From Triglochin maritima (lineage: Eukaryota > Streptophyta > Magnoliopsida > Alismatales > Juncaginaceae): a stretch of DNA of 64,000 nucleotides. Position numbers and translations under genes: made by a program. This document shows, in pieces, positions 45,637-58,500 of the stretch. The notes beneath the pieces are model-generated. The model was given only the letters and a program-made list of their open reading frames with translations. It searched no databases and was not told where the DNA came from. Location of the stretch: contig OY821771.1 of assembly GCA_963682175.1 (NCBI GenBank), positions 7,687,001 to 7,751,000 on the forward strand. Reading direction: 5' to 3'. How positions within the stretch are numbered: position 1 is the stretch's first letter; the number at the start of each line of letters is the position of its first letter.

Positions 45637-46218
45637 TCAAAACTTGGCCGGCAAGAGCTTGGCAATGGCGATGGCATTGCTGCACATGTGCATGAACTCC
45701 ATGTTCTTCAACCCGAACGACTTCCTGTCCAGAAACTGCATGCTAAGTCCCTTCTGGCAGACGTCCGCTTCAGCCATCGCGGCCCCGAGAGACATGATGA
45801 CCTCAGCGCTGCTGCAGTTGGGCTTCTTCAACGCCTTTAGGGCCGTCTCGACTTTCTTCGAGACGGATACAGAACTCTTGGAGCAGCCGGTGATGGACTT
45901 GAAGAAGGAATTGTTGGAGAATTTGATGCGCCTCTCGAAGAGCGCAGATGCAGTCTGCATCTTCTTCAATGCGCCCGAGACGGCGATGCTTGCGAGGCCT
46001 TGGACGTCCTTGCAGGAGTTTGTTTTCGAGGATGAGGCGAAGGTTTTGAGGCAGAGGGTTCGGAAGGGGGTCTTCTTGCATGTCTCAAAGGCGAGGGAGT
46101 TGCGGACGGTGGCTTGGTAGGAGTGGTGTTTCTTCCAGTGGGCGGAGGCGGGCGGTGAGAGGACGCAAAGCGACAGGAAGAAGACCACTACGATCGAGGA
46201 GGAAGCGAGGCAAGCCAT
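45637..46218 (-). CDS. Secreted invertase/pectin methylesterase inhibitor (PMEI-domain) protein
   Basis: The product is 193 residues, the normal size for this family. A signal peptide is clear: Met, then a hydrophobic core IVVVFFLSLCVL and a small-residue cleavage region SPPASA around residues 21-26, so the protein should enter the apoplast or cell wall. The family's first disulfide pair fits Cys47 and Cys56 (eight residues between). The second fits Cys112 and Cys154, the latter in the conserved helix EVIMSLGAAMAEADVC. Such proteins bind pectin methylesterase or acid invertase as a four-helix bundle; which target applies here cannot be told. The frame is intact and single-exon, as is common. 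A CATGCA motif lies near 46345 upstream. The plus-strand frame at 45491-46120 is a shadow. Confidence 0.9.
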   Translation of the reverse strand: MACLASSSIVVVFFLSLCVLSPPASAHWKKHHSYQATVRNSLAFETCKKTPFRTLCLKTFASSSKTNSCKDVQGLASIAVSGALKKMQTASALFERRIKFSNNSFFKSITGCSKSSVSVSKKVETALKALKKPNCSSAEVIMSLGAAMAEADVCQKGLSMQFLDRKSFGLKNMEFMHMCSNAIAIAKLLPAKF

Positions 46219-46635
46219 TGTTGAGGAAGGGTTGGGATTGCTCTTCTGGGTTATTGTTTTGTTTGGATGTTTTGGTTTTTTGAGTTTGGTTTCGACCTGC
46301 TTTTGTAGTGGAATTTGTGGGATTGGAGGGAATCTCGTAGGTTTGCATGCAAACGAATGGACGACCGTTGAGATTGGTCTCTGATGGTCAATTTATTGTC
46401 AATGCCACAGCGGATGTTTGACCAAAAAAATAATCAAATATTCTTATTAAAATTGAAATATTGACGGAAATATAGCAATTGTATGATTACAATATTTGTT
46501 TAGAAAGTTTGCTTAATTTTCATGCACTAACTAATTAACAATGAGCACATTGCTTGAAAAAATATCAATTGTATGATTACAATATTTGTTGAAGATTAAA
46601 CCTAGAGCAAAAATAACAGCGTCTGAGCTACCCTA
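46219..46635. other. Upstream region of the PMEI gene
   Basis: Presumed promoter of the minus-strand gene. No TATA box is certain; a weak aataaatt lies near 46392. Two copies of atatcaattgtatgattac-like sequence occur near 46470 and 46560. Confidence 0.4.
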
Positions 46636-47299
46636 GGGCATCCAACTCTCTCTCTTTCACGTCAACTTCTTCCTATGTCACGTCAGCTCACCCAACCCAC
46701 CCAAAAAAACCCCGTAACCACGCCCGGGCTTCCCCCACCTACCCTACACTCTATTTACTCCACATTATTTCTTAATTAAACAATTTTAATTCTTACACAA
46801 CATTTAACAAATTACATTTTATATAATTATAATTCTAATTACATTATAATTCAAATTCAAGAAATGATTAATATTAATAATTATTGATTAATATTAATCA
46901 TAGCAACGTTATTGTAGTTTGTATCCTGTGCAGTTTGTTGGTTTGTTGTAGTTGGTATTTCGTATGGTTTGTATTTCGTACCGCAATGTATTGTTCGTAT
47001 GATAATGTAGTATTAATATATATTCTAGTTTAAGCATTAAATATGGATTTACCTTTGATATATTTAATTTAAAATATTATTCAAATTAATCACATCCAAA
47101 ATTATCACTCACGTTAATAAAAAATAATCAATACATCATCAATTTCTTCTAATAATAAATCATGCACTAAAATAAAATAAAAAAATGGACCAATGGGGGA
47201 GGACACGTGCCCCCCACCCTACGGTGCTTCGGGCGTCTGCCCGGGGACGACCAACACTCGGGCAAGTGCCCGGTTGACTCCCTCTCGTTAACGATGGCC
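46636..47299. mobile_element. PIF/Harbinger-like MITE
   Basis: The left end GGGCATCCAACTC and the right end read inward, GGCCATCGTTAACGAG, share their first eight positions but one. Flanks are CTA (46633-46635) and TTA (47300-47302), a TWA-type duplication with one change. The GC-rich right part (gggggaggacacgtgccccc) resembles the right end of the element at 38548-40889. Confidence 0.5.
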
Positions 47300-47308
47300 T
47301 TAATGTAA

Positions 47309-48056
47309 GGGCACCTGTTGAGGGTGCCCATGCAAAATGCCGACCTTGCCGCACCCCCTCAGTGGGGAGGTCCTTCCAGGTTTCATGAGCTGGTATGGTA
47401 TTTTTATTTTATTTTTTTTATTTTAATTAGTTTTAGTTTTATATTTAGTTGTAAATATATATTTTTATTTTTTTATATTTTTATTTTTATTATTTAATTT
47501 TTTAGATAATTAGTATTATTGATGAATATTAATTTTTTGTATATTAAATTTATTAGTTTAATTAAATTTGTATTGTTAATTACTTTAATAATGTTGATTA
47601 GTTTGACAAATTTAATTGGAAATTACATTGGCTTAATTAATTTTCTTAAAAAACATCACGTCGAAAAATACAACCCAAAACCGGTACAAAATTACAAATA
47701 AATCCCTAAGCTTAAAAAATACATTGAGCGAGACCCCCGACCGACCTGTTAGAATGGACATAATAAGTATGAGTCAATCTCAATATTTGTTAATATTCGC
47801 ATTTAATTATAATAAGTTATGATAAATAAATTATGTGATATAACTAATTGGAATTGTGCGACATTAAAGAGGAAAATAAATGATGTGGAAACGATAGAGT
47901 GTTGATGTGACTTGGGTGACATTTATGAATGAGTTGTGGTTGAGAGGTCAATAATAGAAAGAGAGAAAAGAAAAATGTAATGTTGATATGACGAAAAGAA
48001 AGAGTGCTGATTTGACTAGGTTGACATTTAATAAAATGTCATGGGTACATATGACC
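47309..48056. mobile_element. PIF/Harbinger-like MITE
   Basis: The left end GGGCACCTGTTGAGGGTGCCC and the right end read inward, GGTCATATGTACCC, are imperfectly inverted. TAA flanks both sides (47306-47308 and 48057-48059). The internal gcgagacccccgaccgacc motif is shared with 9170 and 52430. Right beside the preceding MITE. Confidence 0.5.
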
Positions 48057-48059
48057 TAA

Positions 48060-48501
48060 ATAAAACAACTAATTCAAGGAAATAGGATGAGAACGAAAAA
48101 CGACGAAGTCTCTTTCTTAAAAAAATTCGTTCCAAAATAATGGATGGATAATTTATTGGGGATCCGAATCCACCAATTGGTTTAGAATACTTGACCACCA
48201 ACGTGCAAAGTAGAACTTAGAGATTTTTTTTATTGGAGATATTTAGATAGAACTTATAAAGATTAAATTAAAAATATTATCAAATTAGTTTCAACAGAGA
48301 AAATTAGAAGGGGCGAAGATAAATTGGTGTGAAGAAAAAATGAATAGGATTTGAGGTTTATATAGATTTTTGTAGTGACATTTTCATAATTAAAAAAAAA
48401 CAAAAAACGCCAACTATTTATCCTGGTCCGACACGACACCACACGGTTGGTCTCGAGCCCACACCGCCCGCATCGGGCCCAACCCGACCTGGTTACAAGT
48501 T
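48060..48501. other. Non-coding region
   Basis: AT-rich, ending with a GC-rich patch (48420-48495, gggcccaacccgacc) just before the solo LTR. No gene seen. Confidence 0.35.
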
Positions 48502-48506
48502 CTAAC

Positions 48507-50359
48507 CAAAAGGAATGTGTTCTAAAAGTTTTACTTTTATATGTCTTTTATTACGAATTGAATGTATTGAACATTTTTTTCCTTAATTAATGTATTCGTA
48601 TATTAGAATTTTTAAAGAAGATGTGCTCTTGTTCCTTAACCGTAGAGCTTTAAAAGATAATAGTTTACATAAATAAAAAGTAATTCACAATCATGGTAAT
48701 TAACTAGGAACATTGGTTACCGAGTTAAGATTGTCACGTTGGTTGAAAGAAATATTGTAGCTCTACAAATATTTAACAACATGAGTATATGAAATAGAAA
48801 ATATTTTTTTTCATATATTGAATTAACCTAACAAATGAAACATTATGGAATTGTGTTTGTGTCATTAATGTTTCATTGTGTATTTGAATCCTAAGATACG
48901 AGACTTATACATTTCCACATAAGAAGTGTATAATTTGATTATTACCAAAAACTATCAATGCGTATAATGATAAATGTATTAGTTGGTTATACATAACTTG
49001 TGGGAGAAAATGTGATATGTCAAAAGATTATCATTGTCCCTGTTGCCTTGAGTGATGACATTGTTGGGCCCTTGAAAAAACAAAATTGTAATGTGCACAA
49101 TGTAACTTATGTATAGTTACATATTTATAATTAGCTTAAGAGATCAATGTTAATATATAATACAAAGATGACATATTTCTACCTTGTATAATATTCATGA
49201 TATCATGAGGCAAGTGATAGACACAAGTGATATTTACATATCACTAAGTGAATCGTGTTTAGTTCGAGTGAGTAAAACATCTTTGTTATTTCGGTAACTA
49301 TAATGTGTAGCTAGATACCGTTTATAGTTTATGATATAAAATATTTTAGATCATTGCCAATATAACTTAGATCCGCATATAGGTTACACCACAAAACTGG
49401 GAAAAAAGAAATATAATTTTGTATTTTATATGATGCATTAAAATTAATATGATATGTAATTAAATACATATGGTAAAATGACAAAATTAATTTGTCGTGA
49501 AAAATGACACGGTTAGAATAATAAATAAATTTCTATTAGATGTATATATAATATGGGGTATAATGTTTTGACATTATATATAACAATATATTACAAGATA
49601 TAATGTGATGTACAACATTATAACATATGCATTTGCTAGAACCTCAAATCCAAATTTTGTTGGATATTAATCCAAAATTTGGTAAAGTCAAAAACAGTGA
49701 GAAACTGTCCAACCGTTTGCTTATGTTTTTGCATATATTAATAAGAGAATTTTTACCGATTAATGACTGAATTTAATCCACCTTGGTCAAAGATAGTTAT
49801 GGGATGATGATGTTCCAAAATAAATAAGAGATAATGTGGAAAGTGATTTGCACATGATGTGGTTTAGTTGAGTGATCAACAAGGGATCATGTGTATGTAA
49901 TTTGCGCATGATGTGGGTTAGAGGAATCCTATAAATAAGTTATTCCTCCCTTCATTGTTTACACTAATGTAAAATTCTTTTCTCTTCAATTTTTTCATCA
50001 TTCCATCCAAAAAAAATTTAGTTTTAATTGTGTGCTAGAGATTAATTTCTTTGGAGCATAGAATGAGTTATTAGCTTTATTATAACTTCATATTAGAGAT
50101 TGATTGACTAGTTTCGATCTCTCTAATCCTGTTTTGACACTTGGAGGTAATTCAAAGGCGATCCGACGTGTAACTCGACTTCCCCTTGACATTTAATATA
50201 TGATCCAATTTATGTATTTTAATATTAAATTATTAATTACATATATTAAATACAATTAGAAATTTTGTACATAAAATTATTGAAAAATATAAAAATCGAT
50301 CATAAATGCTTGTTAAAATTTATGAAAATATAGACATTTATATGACACAAAATTCGACA
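48507..50359 (+). mobile_element. Solo LTR, family S, copy 3
   Basis: A 1853-bp copy beginning CAAAAGGAATGTGTTC (the initial TG has become CA) and ending AAATTCGACA, flanked by the perfect 5-bp duplication CTAAC (48502-48506 and 50360-50364). TATA box cctataaataag near 49930. Same orientation as copies 1 and 2. Confidence 0.92.
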
Positions 50360-50364
50360 CTAAC

Positions 50365-51499
50365 CCCACCCGAACCCTATCTCTCGTTGTGATGGTCACA
50401 AATCACAAAAAAAGGTTTTCCCCCAAACTTCGAACACCTCGCCTCTCCCCTGAAATCTGACATCGCATATTCCCCACTGCCTCCTCTGGCCTCGTCCCCT
50501 GCATGCCTTTTGAATCCAACGATGGGGGTGGCACTTGCACTGTTGGTAGTGGAGGTGGTTAAGTCGGGTAGCCGTTATTGAGGTCCACAGTCGGTTAAAA
50601 CTATGCTGGATGAGTGGAATGACAGCTGAATTCAACGGTCTGGATGCGTGAAGTTAAGTTTAATCCAACAGTGGTTTTTTAGAGCGGCTATAACCCGAAT
50701 AGGCCACCTGATTACTTGTCCGACACTGTTCCGCTTTCCCCTTCTGCCAACTATGTATTTTCTTTGTATTTTTGTTGTAATTTTCCCTTATATTCTAGTC
50801 TGGACAATTAGTTAAATTGGGAGCGTCATAATCTCTACATTGATTGTAATTAGATTAGAGCGGGGTTTTTTCATCTCATCTGCTCCGGAGGAGGTTTCCC
50901 CCCGATATAAATAGAAAATGAAATAGGAAAAAAACATCCATTATTCTGCCCCAATTTGGTGTCTTCTGGAGCCGGAGAAGCGCAAATTGTTCCACCGTAG
51001 CTTAGTGAAACTCGAATCCTGTGTTATTGTAGCGCGTCGCAAGTCAACTGTTGACTCCGTCTAAGTCGACCTCCATCGGCGGCGTGGTTGTGGGAATTGA
51101 CCGGATTCCTCATCGGAATCCTATCACATCCTTTGTTTCCTTCCCCTCCAACACGTAAAGTGTGATCTTCAAATCCTGGACAACAAAGTTGGTGTAGGAG
51201 GCGAGAACATAGTCGAGGTGGATGGAGGGCTGGTCGGACGTGAGGGGAAGTGCGCATGCAGAGGTAAGCCTGTGAGAAATCGAGGCAAACGACTAAGTTT
51301 GATGGTTTGCGTTTGAAAGGTCGGATCTTCAGTGTTGTGATGGTGAATTTGGTGGTTTAGGTTTCGCTGTGTTCCAATGGTTGAATTTTTCGGTGTTGGA
51401 GTTTGCGCTTGGCAGCTTTCAATTCCCTTTGATGAGTTGTTTGGTTTTTATTCCTCCGTGGAGTTCAGAAGTTTGTAAATTGAACTTCTTTTTGCTGAG
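50365..51499. other. Unassigned region, possible promoter and leader
   Basis: A TATA-like gatataaatag lies near 50914 (plus). On the minus strand, about 51100-51200 reads YTNFVVQDLKITLYVLEGKE, which looks protein-like but is closed by stops on both sides; I do not recognise the family. It could be a captured or decayed exon. Confidence 0.3.
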
Positions 51500-51508
51500 T
51501 TAATTTAA

Positions 51509-52950
51509 CTGAATTGCTATTCGTCGCCCTAAAACTTCTTAAATCGCCCCAACAGATTACCATTTTGCCATTCTCACATTTCTACTGCTATAACGCGACA
51601 TTTTACCCTCATATCACACATCTCTCTTCATCTTCCTCTTATATTCATAAAAAATAATGTTTTGGAGGTCAGTAATGAGCCAACGGACGCCCCGGTGTAC
51701 TCGAATCTGGTAAAATATCCAACATCTTTTTAATAAAATAATAATAAAAAATAATAAAAAATTGCGAGCGTCTGGCTAAGCCGCCCAGCGTAGGAGAGGG
51801 GCGTCTGGGTAAGACGCCTCCCCCTAGGGGGCGGCGTTTTACACAGACGCCCCGCCCATGGGACGGGCGTCTGGCTAAGACGCCTCTCTCCTACGCTGGG
51901 CGGCTTAGCCAGACACCCCTCTCCTACGCTGGGCGGCTCCGTCAGACGCCCGCAATTTTTTATTATTTATTATTTTTTTATTAAAAAGATAATTGATTAT
52001 AAATTTAGATAATTACTAAATTAATTAATAAGTTAATAATTACTATATTCGGATGACCAATACCCTTTCGGTACACCGAATAGAGATTTCCAGAGAAATG
52101 TCGAAGCTACTGAGAATAAATATTCGGATAACCGAGTAGAGATCGGTAAACCGACACAATGATTCTAGGAAGATCAAAAACTTACTGTATTTAAGATCAC
52201 GGTGGACCGATGAAAACTCGGTGATCCGCATGGAACATGTTCGGTAGACCGAGAAGCAAACGGTCGACCGTCCGACATCACCTTACAACGAGTTTTTGCA
52301 ATTGATGAAAATAAAAAAAAAATCAGATCTAACAATTTCAAAATCCAAAAAATTTCCAGGGGGCGTTGCCCCCTTGCCACCCCCGCCACCTCACCGGCGA
52401 GGTGGAATGTCGCTCACTCACCGCGGAGCGAGACCCCCGAACGACCTGTCGATGTGGTATTTGTAAATCAGGAAGTTTTACCACCGGGGATTTTGGATCT
52501 TAAATTTTTTGAATATTAATCACTTGTAAAAAAACTCATTGTAATTTGGCCACGTTACCACCAAAAATCTTGCAACAGAACCTCAAATATTTTGAGATAA
52601 CACACCGTATAACTTTAAGAATTTATTTATTTTTTATTATTAAAAAATACGGGTGTCTGGCTAACACGCCTCCACCAACGTGGAGGCGTCTGGCTATCAC
52701 GCCTCCACCTATGTGGAGGCGTCTTAGCCAGACGCCCGAGTCGGAAAAAAAATCCGCCTCCGTTACCTAGCCGGATTCAGGTGTTTCGCCAGACATTTTC
52801 GTGGTGTTGGTACTAGGAATGTGAGTAAAACTGAGTCAAATACATTGTTTAAAGACACGGGACGAAATGTGTATTAATTGATTTGTTAAGGGCAAAAATG
52901 TAATTTTTGGGGCGATTTAAGTAGTTTTCCGACGATGAATAGTAGTTCCC
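51509..52950. mobile_element. MULE-like MITE, copy 3 of 3
   Basis: Flanked by a perfect 9-bp duplication TTAATTTAA (51500-51508 and 52951-52959), the Mutator-type length. Ends CTGAATTGCTATTCGTCG and CGATGAATAGTAGTTCCC are inverted and continue into a shared cttaaatcgccccaa motif. The core has large inverted GC-rich blocks around gcgtctggctaagacgcc (51775-51955 and 52650-52740), an accaccaaaaatcttgcaac module matching copies 1 and 2, and the palindrome array at 52045-52275. No transposase is encoded. Confidence 0.85.
52045..52275. repeat. Array of CGGTNNACCG-type palindromes
   Basis: Within 230 bp occur tcggtacaccga (52068-52079), ttcggataaccga, atcggtaaaccga, cggtggaccga, ctcggtgatccg, ttcggtagaccga and a perfect cggtcgaccg (52261-52270), each centred on a different dinucleotide. 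Confidence 0.75.
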
Positions 52951-52959
52951 TTAATTTAA

Positions 52960-53329
52960 TGGTGGGTGTGATGAGTTTGTTGTTCTGAATTTACCAAGGT
53001 TAGAGTGTTCGATTTTTGTATTTTTACATTTTTTGTGTGGATTTTGTTGGTGAGTGGTTTCTATTGAAGTCATTGAGAATTTTGGAGCGCGGTGGTAAAG
53101 GTGGTGAACGAGGTGTATAGTTTGATAAGTGTGTGAGATGCATTTTTTTTGTTTTTTTCGACCTATTTTGTCGATTTTGGTGGTCTCGGATGATGGATGA
53201 TTAATTGGGTTTTGGTTCTGTGGTTTGGGAAATTGTGTATTGTTGGTGCTTTCTGATGTTAAGCAGATATCTAACTTTGTTGTATATGCTCCAAAAAGAA
53301 GCTCTAACAAACAATCAGAAAGAGATAGT
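52960..53329. other. Short non-coding region
   Basis: GT-rich sequence. The open frame on the minus strand is low-complexity and unsupported. Confidence 0.3.
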
Positions 53330-55546
53330 GTAACGTTCATAATCACCTCTCGGGATACAACAGTCAATACAAATTAAAACCAAACAAAAATAAACATTAA
53401 CTACAAAATAGTCAAGTCAATGTCTCAATAAAAATATAACAAAGTGACAATGTCAAATTAAAGGTGGAAGGGAAATACAAGAATATCGAAACTCCTACAA
53501 CATGACTACAAGAAGGAGCAAGAAAATACATGACAACTGAGCTCAACCGATCCAGTCCACACGTCCCAAGCCCAAGTCACCTACAACCTCCAACCGCGTC
53601 CAACCTGCACATGTATAAGTCACGCTTGAGTCTCAAATCAAGGCTCAATACACCACCCCAACCTGATGACCTACAACGTCTAGCCATCCCTGACGACTCA
53701 CACAAGCCTCGTGTCCCAAGGCAACCACGTGTCCAGCGAAGCCGAGCGTGCACCTCGACCCCACCACACATCTGATCCACAAGGCAACACTCAACCTGCT
53801 CTCACGGCCGAACTGTCAAATGTCCCAAGGCGACCACGCACCCAACCAGACCGAGCGTGCACCCTCGATAAGATCGCGCATCCGGCCCACAAGGCATCAC
53901 CCTACTCTAACCACGCACCCAAGCCCGTGAGCAACGCTCCCTAACGGCCACCCGTCACAACACTTGTGAGCTGACCAGCCCTCCGTCCGTCTCCGAGAAT
54001 CCAACCACAACGCCTGATCCCGCGAGCCAAACTCCAGTGGTCACTCGTAACAACGCTGACAAACCATCCCAGACCGCCACAACAACGGGGCAACACGACT
54101 CCAGGGATCCAACCACAACGCCCGAGCTCAGCTCCAAAGTCACTCTTAACAATGCTGGTAAATCATCCTAAACCTCCCCAACAAGGGAAACACCATAACA
54201 TCTAGTCATACATGCCTCACATGTCATTCCCACTACTCGACCACACGCTCGAGACCGTGAGCAACGCTCCAACGGCCATTCGTAACAACGTGGTGAACGA
54301 TCAATTCCACGAACCTCTCACACAATCATAAGGTAAGGGTAAATGCAATTTACCCGAAACATACGGGTCACACGACCCCAACAATCCATAACATGAGTTC
54401 CACTAAAACTTCCACAATTTATACAAAAATAAACATAAACCCAAGGGAAAAGCAGTAAATTTTTCCAATTAATATAGCTTACTACAAACATAAGAAAATC
54501 CAAGGTTTTCCAGCAAATAATCCAATTATTCATTATATTGCCGATATCATGCCAACACATATGTATAATTAATTAATCCATAATATTAACAACATACCAA
54601 ATGGGCATAATAACAAACACATAAGGTGCATCAAAATATCGAATTCGAATGTGCAACCCAAGATGCGCATGAAAGACGTGGTCAACCAACGATTTGTAAG
54701 CAACCACAAAAGGAACTCATTGGTCTACAACCACTTTTAGTATAGTTTAGTTACTAAATCAAGTATAATTTAGTTTGAATACTAAATCAACAAAACATAG
54801 CACTTAACATGCCTTGGAAAGAAAGGAAATGATACTCCAACATTCAAGCTCTAAGGGGTATTTCATCAAACATGTGGTGGGCACCGATCAAACTACCACC
54901 CAACCATCCTCTTATCAAGCCATCCAAAATTCATCTGAACCAAGCAACATCCGAAAACTAAAAAATCATTTAATATCAAGATCTCATGCAAAAGCCTATT
55001 GCCACATGATTCAACTAATGAGGTATTCTTCAACAAATGACACATCAAGCTAAAGGAAATGGTACCAACGTGACATTCAAGCATGCAAGGTCAAAATCAA
55101 CAAGAGATTAACTAATACAAGACCAAGACAGCATGACATTCATGCTTAACAAGGGGTTGCATTGGTAAAAGATCAAAGCTAACACCAACTAAGCCAACCA
55201 CAAGATCCACCCAACAACACCGGCGAGACCCGCAGTCCAACAAGACAAACTAGGTAGCACTGATGCCTGTGAAGCCCAACACGGTGACCTGAACCGTTCC
55301 GGCACCGATGATGTCGTCGCTGATCCGACCACACACCCAACTCCCACAATAACACCATCTAGGACACTAGACAGGGAAAACTAACGATGGTGGCGTACCT
55401 TGACTCGATCGAGTCGAGAAGAACTCGTCGATGCGCACGAAAACTGACCTCGCCGAAGCTCATTGCCATCATCGTCGTAGGAGTTGTGGTGAGAGGGATG
55501 AGGATGGGGGAGAGAGATGGGTTTGGGCTTTGGGGAGGGGTTACGG
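53330..55546 (+). repeat. Probable LTR-like sequence starting TGTAACG, with degenerate internal repeats
   Basis: It begins TGTAACGTTCATAATCACC, like the start of the solo LTR at 42546, and is strongly C- and A-rich. Between about 53700 and 54280 a degenerate unit of roughly 105 bp recurs (cccaaggcgaccacg, ccgagcgtgcacc, cccacaaggcatcac; then atccaaccacaacgcc, gtcactcgtaacaacgctg). The right end is not found; a MULE-type element inserted at 55547-55556. Confidence 0.4.
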
Positions 55547-55556
55547 ATTTAGGATT

Positions 55557-58500
55557 GGGAGTTTTGCTTGTGTGCACTTCCAAAATGTCTTTATTAGACT
55601 TTTACTCATGTATAATTTTATATTGCTCCAATACACCTGCATACAACAATATTTGCACTTGTGCACTTCAACTCGTCGTGGTGCCCACAATCTGACGGAT
55701 TCCGTCTAGAAAAATAACGTGACGTTCCAGAATCGTTAGTTTTTAATTTAGCGTTACTTTGTTAAATAAGCGTTAGCCTAGTAAATTAATCCTTAGTTAT
55801 CCACCCTAATATTATTTTTCAATTAGACTAAACCCATATCTTCTTCCCTCTCCCAAGTCCCAACCGGCGACACTCCCTCTCGTCTCATCTTCCAAGACGG
55901 CGCCTCTCCCTCCCGTCCCGTCCTCCAAGCCCGTTAGTCACATCACAATGCTCAACCATCTCGTTCCTCCAAGCCGCCTCTCCCCCACGTTTTGTCGTCC
56001 AAGTCGCCGCCTCTCCCTCATGTTTCGTCCTTCTAGCCGGCACGACGCGTTAGACATTGCACGCTCGTAGACTCGTAGCCAAAAATTTGTTTCATTCTTC
56101 TGTCATTCTTGTTTATTACAAAAGGGATTTTTTTTTTGAGAATAAACAATGGCCACCTGAAAATATATTGTTTATCTGAAAATTTCAGATCTTAGTTTGT
56201 TGATACTTGTAGTACATGTTTTTCCTTTGATTGTTGTGTGATAGACATTACCATAAACTCTATTAGCTTTTGTGACAATTCATTACTACTTACGCATCCA
56301 TAAATTAACCTTGACTTTATTTACATAGATTTCATTATCTTAATTACCAAGTTGATTTACATAAAGTAACCTCATCCTCTGTTCATCTTGCCTTGTATCG
56401 GGTCTACTGCCAAAGTTAGCTAGGATAAAGGACGGATCCAGGATCCTTTTTGCTATTCTCTTCTGGATTTCCTTCTTCTGGGCAGCCATATGGAATGATA
56501 AGGATTGCAATGTAATCTGTTGTAGAATGTAACTAGATACATATGAATCTGAAATGTTATAGGAGATTCTTGTTGTTGAATGTAACTAGATACATGGATA
56601 CTTCCCCTATAATCTGTACTACAAATGAATTTCCAATTTCATTCAATGAACTAAAACTATCAGACATCAGTCTGAATTGAAAATTTATCTAAAGAGCAAT
56701 GTGTTGAAAAATACTTGCAATTTATGATGCTTCAGGTGATATTGCACATTTTGTTCATGGAATGACGGTGCACATGTATGTCGGTGCAATTTTTCAGAAC
56801 AAGTTCACCATCAGAAGTGAACTTGTTGAATGTTTAAGGTTAGAAAATATATTGTTATTTGTATATAGGCCTCTCAAAACTAATTTCGTTCAAGTACCAA
56901 TTACATTAACATAAATTACCTTCAGGATTATCTAAAAGTAAGAACTGAATCAGCTGCAAGAAATCAAAGAGGCAACACAAACTGAATTACTAATATCTGA
57001 ATTCAAAAATGTAAATTAATCAAACTGAATCAACAAAAAACTGAATTAGCTGCTAGAACTGAAAGAGGCAACACAAAATGAATTCCAAATTGTAATTAAA
57101 TCAAACTGAACTGAATGAAATGAATAAAATGAACTTGGCAAGATTCTTAGCTTCAAGGATTGAATTAAATAAATCAGTACATAAATAGAGTACACTTAAT
57201 TGCTAAACGAGTCTGGGCTTAGTTGCATACACAGCAAAATTAAATAGTCATACATATAATCGTGCAGAAAATTTTATTTCTTCATTATGTACACTTTGAT
57301 TAAGTTAGACTTCCACCACTAACTTTGCTGAGAAAGTTCCATCATTTTGGACGCCCATCGACCTCCTACTACGACCCTGGTAGACTTTCTTTGAGGTCTT
57401 GCATTTTCCCGTGTCTTCATTTTGTGTGGGCTCCTGTGGAGGCTCGATTGAACATTGTGGTTCCTTTGGGCTTATAGTTGTGGCTTTGGGTTGCACTTCT
57501 ACTGCTGAAACAATTTGATATACACTTCTGCTACCGAAACATGAGTTTACACGGTGTGGTGGTTCAATTGGACACATTTCCTCCATATTGTTGTCATTTT
57601 GTGTGAAACGAGGACATGTCCAATGTGCAACTTTAGTTGTATTTGCGTGATCCAAACATCCCTAGTAACATTTAAAAAAAACATCCAAACATTGAAAGAT
57701 AACATTCTTATAGAAAGTACAAAATGATTCAAGGTTTCCAACATAAAATTGCAATTGCATATTCTTTATCACTAAATTACTAAAAAAATGAATGGATATT
57801 CAATGGTTAACAATCAACAATTTACAACATTAAAATGAAGTTGTTGGCAGTTTCTTGTGATGTGATTATTGTGATGTTTGTAAATTAAACTTGAAAATAT
57901 GGGATGAGATGGAACTACTTGTCAAAATGTAGAAAGCACTGATCCAGCCAAGTGGAACAAAGTCTATGGGAATTATCAATAACTTTAACGTATTCTTGAT
58001 TTTTCCCCAGATGAATTAGTCAAGTATTCATTGTTCCTGAAATCACAATAGGTATAGTTGCCACTTCGCCCCAAATCCTCAAAACCTAAAAATGACAATT
58101 TCAACACAATTTGAAGAAACTAGAAACCTTACAAGCCTTAAATCGCCCTAAATTCCAAATTTCACCCAAATTTGAAACTACACTCTTCCATAGCAAATAA
58201 GTACCAGAACCTCAGCCCGGTGACCCACTACGAGCCTACGAGTGTGCAATGTCTAACGCGTCGTGCCGGCTAGAAGGACGAAACGTGAGGGAGAGGTGGC
58301 GACTTGGACGACAAAACGTGGGGGAGAGGCGGCTTGGAGGAACGAGATGGTTGAGATTTGTGATGTGACTAGAGGGCTTGGAGGAGGGGACGGGAGGGAG
58401 AGGCGCCAACTTGGAAGATGAGACAAGAGGGAGTGTCGCCGGTTGGGACTTGGGAGAGGGAAGAAGATATGGGTTTAGTCTAATTGAAAAATAATATTAG

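Noticed and set aside
45491..46120. 209-codon plus-strand frame
   Set aside because: Antisense shadow of the PMEI gene, which has a signal peptide and the four expected cysteines.
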